A stretch of DNA of 64,000 bases, from assembly GCF_003991905.1 (NCBI RefSeq), contig NZ_RSCL01000003.1:153092-217091 (forward strand), written 5' to 3'. The notes under the pieces are model-generated. The model searched no databases. It was not told where the DNA came from and saw only the letters and a list, made by a program, of their open reading frames with translations. The translations under genes and the position numbers were made by a program. Shown piece after piece: positions 61,972 through 64,000 of the stretch. Each line of letters opens with the position of its first letter. Positions within the stretch are counted from its first letter, which is position 1. This stretch comes from Dulcicalothrix desertica PCC 7102 (GTDB lineage Bacteria; Cyanobacteriota; Cyanobacteriia; Cyanobacteriales; Nostocaceae).

Positions 61972-64000
61972 ATGGTTATTGATTGGGATAAGTTAGTTAG
62001 GGAATTTCTCGATACCTTAGAGCGCAAAGAGGTGCAACTTCTCTCGTGGGGTATTGTTGATGGTGGATTTTCTGAAGAAGAAATAGAAGAACTAGCACAA
62101 GAGTTCTTTGATAATAACGATATTGATGAGGATGCTTGGGATTTAGTGGAGTTAATGCTGGAACGGCGCCTTATATTCGATTTTAACATCAGAGGTCGGC
62201 GCCTATACCGCAGTCGCATGGCTGAAGCGGTAAGATTATTCGCGCGTCTTCGTCAACTTTTCCCTAGCAATAATTGGCAAACTGCCCCTACAATGGTTGC
62301 CGATTATCGTTTACAAATTACCCCTAGAGTTTATCCCAGAAGACATATAACGTTACAAACTGTAATTGAGTATTTACAAAATGACAAACAAAATGACAAA
62401 GTATTAACTCCCATACGGCAACAAGCAATTACAGCTATTCTTGATTCCCCTACAAGTGATAATGAAATTTTACTTGCTGATTTTCAATTACGCGCGACGA
62501 GTAGAATGTTGCGCGATTTGAATAGTACAAAAAGTCGGGGGATGATTGTTTGTGCGGGTACGGGGACAGGGAAGACTTTGGCTTTTTACTTGCCTGCATT
62601 GGCACATATTGCGGGTTTGGTTAAAAAAGATGAGTATTGGAGTAAGGGTTTAGCTATTTATCCTCGTAATGAGCTTCTCAAAGACCAATTTTCTGAAACT
62701 TACCAACAAGCACGGCGCCTTGATGCTGTTTTAGGTAACGATAAGCGTAAAATTATTATCGGCGCCTTTTTTGGCTTAACTCCCAAAAGTGCAACTCTAC
62801 AAGATGTACAAGAGAAATGGGAGTCCCAAAGCGGTGGATTTACTTGTCCTTATTTAAGATGTCCAAAGTGTGATTCTGCTTTATCTTGGCAACGTGCTGA
62901 TTTGGAGGCAAAAAGAGAGAAACTTACTTGTTTAAACCCAGATTGCCGCAATATTATTCATGAGTCAGAAGTAATTCTCACGCGCGAGAGGATGGCAAAA
63001 ACTCCTCCTGACCTGGTTTTTACTACGACAGAAATGTTAAATCGCTCGATGAGTGATTCAAAATATGGTCATGTATTTGGAATTAGGGCGCCGAAAACCC
63101 CTCAGATTATATTACTCGATGAGGTACATACTTATACGGGAATACATGGCGCCCAAGTTGCTTATTTACTACGACGTTGGCAATACATAATTCAAAACAA
63201 AGTTCACTTTACTGGACTTTCGGCAACATTAGAAAGTGCAGCAGAATTTTTTAGTCAACTTACAGGTTTAAATTTAGGTTGGATTGAAGAAATATGTCCT
63301 GGTAATGACTTAATTGCTGAGGGGATGGAATATCAACTTGCGCTTAGAGGCGACCCTGTATCTGGCACTACTTTATTATCTAGTAGTATTTTAACGGCAG
63401 TTTTATTAAGGCGTGTGCTAGACCCTAGGGTTGAACCTGCTAGCAAAGACTTTTACGGTTCGCGGGTTTTTGCTTTTACTGATGACCTAGATGTTACTAA
63501 TCGTTTGTTCCATAACTTATTAGATACTGAAGGACTGAATAGTTGGGGGCGCCCAATTAGGAAACGTTTACCTTTAGCAGCTTTACGCGCGCGTAGTAAT
63601 GCTGAGAATAAAGAACGTTTGGTTTATGGTCAATCTTGGTTGATGTGCGAAGAAATTGGTCATGGTTTAGAAATTCCCTTAAATATTGGACGTACAAGTT
63701 CCCAAGATACAGGAGTCAGCTTAGATGCAGATATTATCGTTGCCACTGCATCTTTAGAAGTGGGATTTAATGACCCTGATGTTGGAGGTGTAATTCAACA
63801 CAAAGCACCACGCGACATGGCTTCTTTCCTTCAGCGCAAAGGACGAGCAGGACGAAAAAGAGCTATGCGACCTTGGACTGTGATAGTACTTTCTGACTAT
63901 GGACGTGACCGTATAGCTTATCAAAATTATGATATGCTATTTAGCCCAGTTCTAGAAAAGCGTTTTCTACCTATTGCCAACCGCTATGTAATACGAATTC
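61972..64000 (+). CDS. dpdJ: DpdJ, DEVH-box helicase of the 7-deazaguanine DNA island (3' end outside window)
   Basis: The frame is open from the ATG at 61972 to the window edge (676 residues so far). Motifs are CAGTGTGKTLAFYLPAL (from C194), a zinc-finger-like CPYLRCPKCDSA plus LTCLNPDCRN (about 292-325), ILLDEVHTYTG (about 381-391), FTGLSATLES, and VATASLEVGFNDPDVGG followed by LQRKGRAGRKRAM. This is a large SF2 helicase, as expected for DpdJ in the Dpd cluster. Its C-terminus and any dpdK or modification genes (dpdA, dpdB, dpdC) would lie beyond the window. Confidence 0.85.
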   Translation, partial: MVIDWDKLVREFLDTLERKEVQLLSWGIVDGGFSEEEIEELAQEFFDNNDIDEDAWDLVELMLERRLIFDFNIRGRRLYRSRMAEAVRLFARLRQLFPSNNWQTAPTMVADYRLQITPRVYPRRHITLQTVIEYLQNDKQNDKVLTPIRQQAITAILDSPTSDNEILLADFQLRATSRMLRDLNSTKSRGMIVCAGTGTGKTLAFYLPALAHIAGLVKKDEYWSKGLAIYPRNELLKDQFSETYQQARRLDAVLGNDKRKIIIGAFFGLTPKSATLQDVQEKWESQSGGFTCPYLRCPKCDSALSWQRADLEAKREKLTCLNPDCRNIIHESEVILTRERMAKTPPDLVFTTTEMLNRSMSDSKYGHVFGIRAPKTPQIILLDEVHTYTGIHGAQVAYLLRRWQYIIQNKVHFTGLSATLESAAEFFSQLTGLNLGWIEEICPGNDLIAEGMEYQLALRGDPVSGTTLLSSSILTAVLLRRVLDPRVEPASKDFYGSRVFAFTDDLDVTNRLFHNLLDTEGLNSWGRPIRKRLPLAALRARSNAENKERLVYGQSWLMCEEIGHGLEIPLNIGRTSSQDTGVSLDADIIVATASLEVGFNDPDVGGVIQHKAPRDMASFLQRKGRAGRKRAMRPWTVIVLSDYGRDRIAYQNYDMLFSPVLEKRFLPIANRYVIRI

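Noticed and set aside
1-64000. tRNA or rRNA genes
   Set aside because: No tRNA-like cloverleaf or rRNA-like sequence was recognised on either strand; a dedicated search was not possible.

Overview
The window reads as AT-rich DNA from a filamentous cyanobacterium, probably Nostocales-like. Evidence: a two-domain arginine dihydrolase of the ArgZ/AgrE type, a Nif11-leader lanthipeptide locus, a CHASE2 kinase / DUF928 / CHAT / two-partner-secretion cluster, heptanucleotide tandem repeats, and many short hairpin repeats at gene ends. GGCGCC is greatly over-represented (about 100 sites by eye), GATC is nearly missing (about 13 sites, none found in the first 21 kb), and the usual cyanobacterial HIP1 octamer GCGATCGC was not seen.

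Layout. (1) 0-17 kb is a surface-polysaccharide cluster: about eleven glycosyltransferases of GT2, GT4 and DxD types, a Wzy/ligase-like polymerase, a Wzx-like flippase, one truncated glycosyltransferase copy, and an 11-unit tandem repeat bounded by a perfect 24-bp inverted repeat. (2) 17-21 kb holds a membrane protein with a kinase-like segment, a LuxR-type response regulator and a CHASE2 sensor kinase. (3) 21-27 kb, on the minus strand, is a type I secretion operon: HlyD-like adaptor, an ABC transporter with cNMP-binding and degenerate C39 domains, a PpiC-like protein and an RTX protein that is its likely cargo. (4) 27-35 kb has a DUF928 protein, a TPR-CHAT protein and a TpsA/TpsB pair. (5) 35-40 kb has small secreted proteins, MAPEG and DUF2085 genes, a decayed DUF2085 copy, three copies of one operator-like palindrome, and a putative HNH-nuclease gene with a partner. 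(6) 40-45 kb is a class II lanthipeptide locus: a precursor with a duplicated Nif11 leader and a LanM with a CCG zinc motif, converging on a shared terminator, with a fragment of a second LanM nearby. (7) 45-50 kb has STAND and MBL-fold gene remnants, the arginine dihydrolase, a radical-SAM SplB-like protein and a DnaQ-like exonuclease. (8) 50-64 kb is a Dpd island (the 7-deazaguanine DNA modification/restriction system): dpdE, dpdF, dpdG, dpdH, dpdI and dpdJ, the last running off the window.

The main systems are the Dpd island and the lanthipeptide locus. Two patterns cut across the window. GGCGCC and GATC density separate older DNA from likely imports. Short hairpin repeats sit at the broken ends of gene remnants and supply stop codons to several reading frames.
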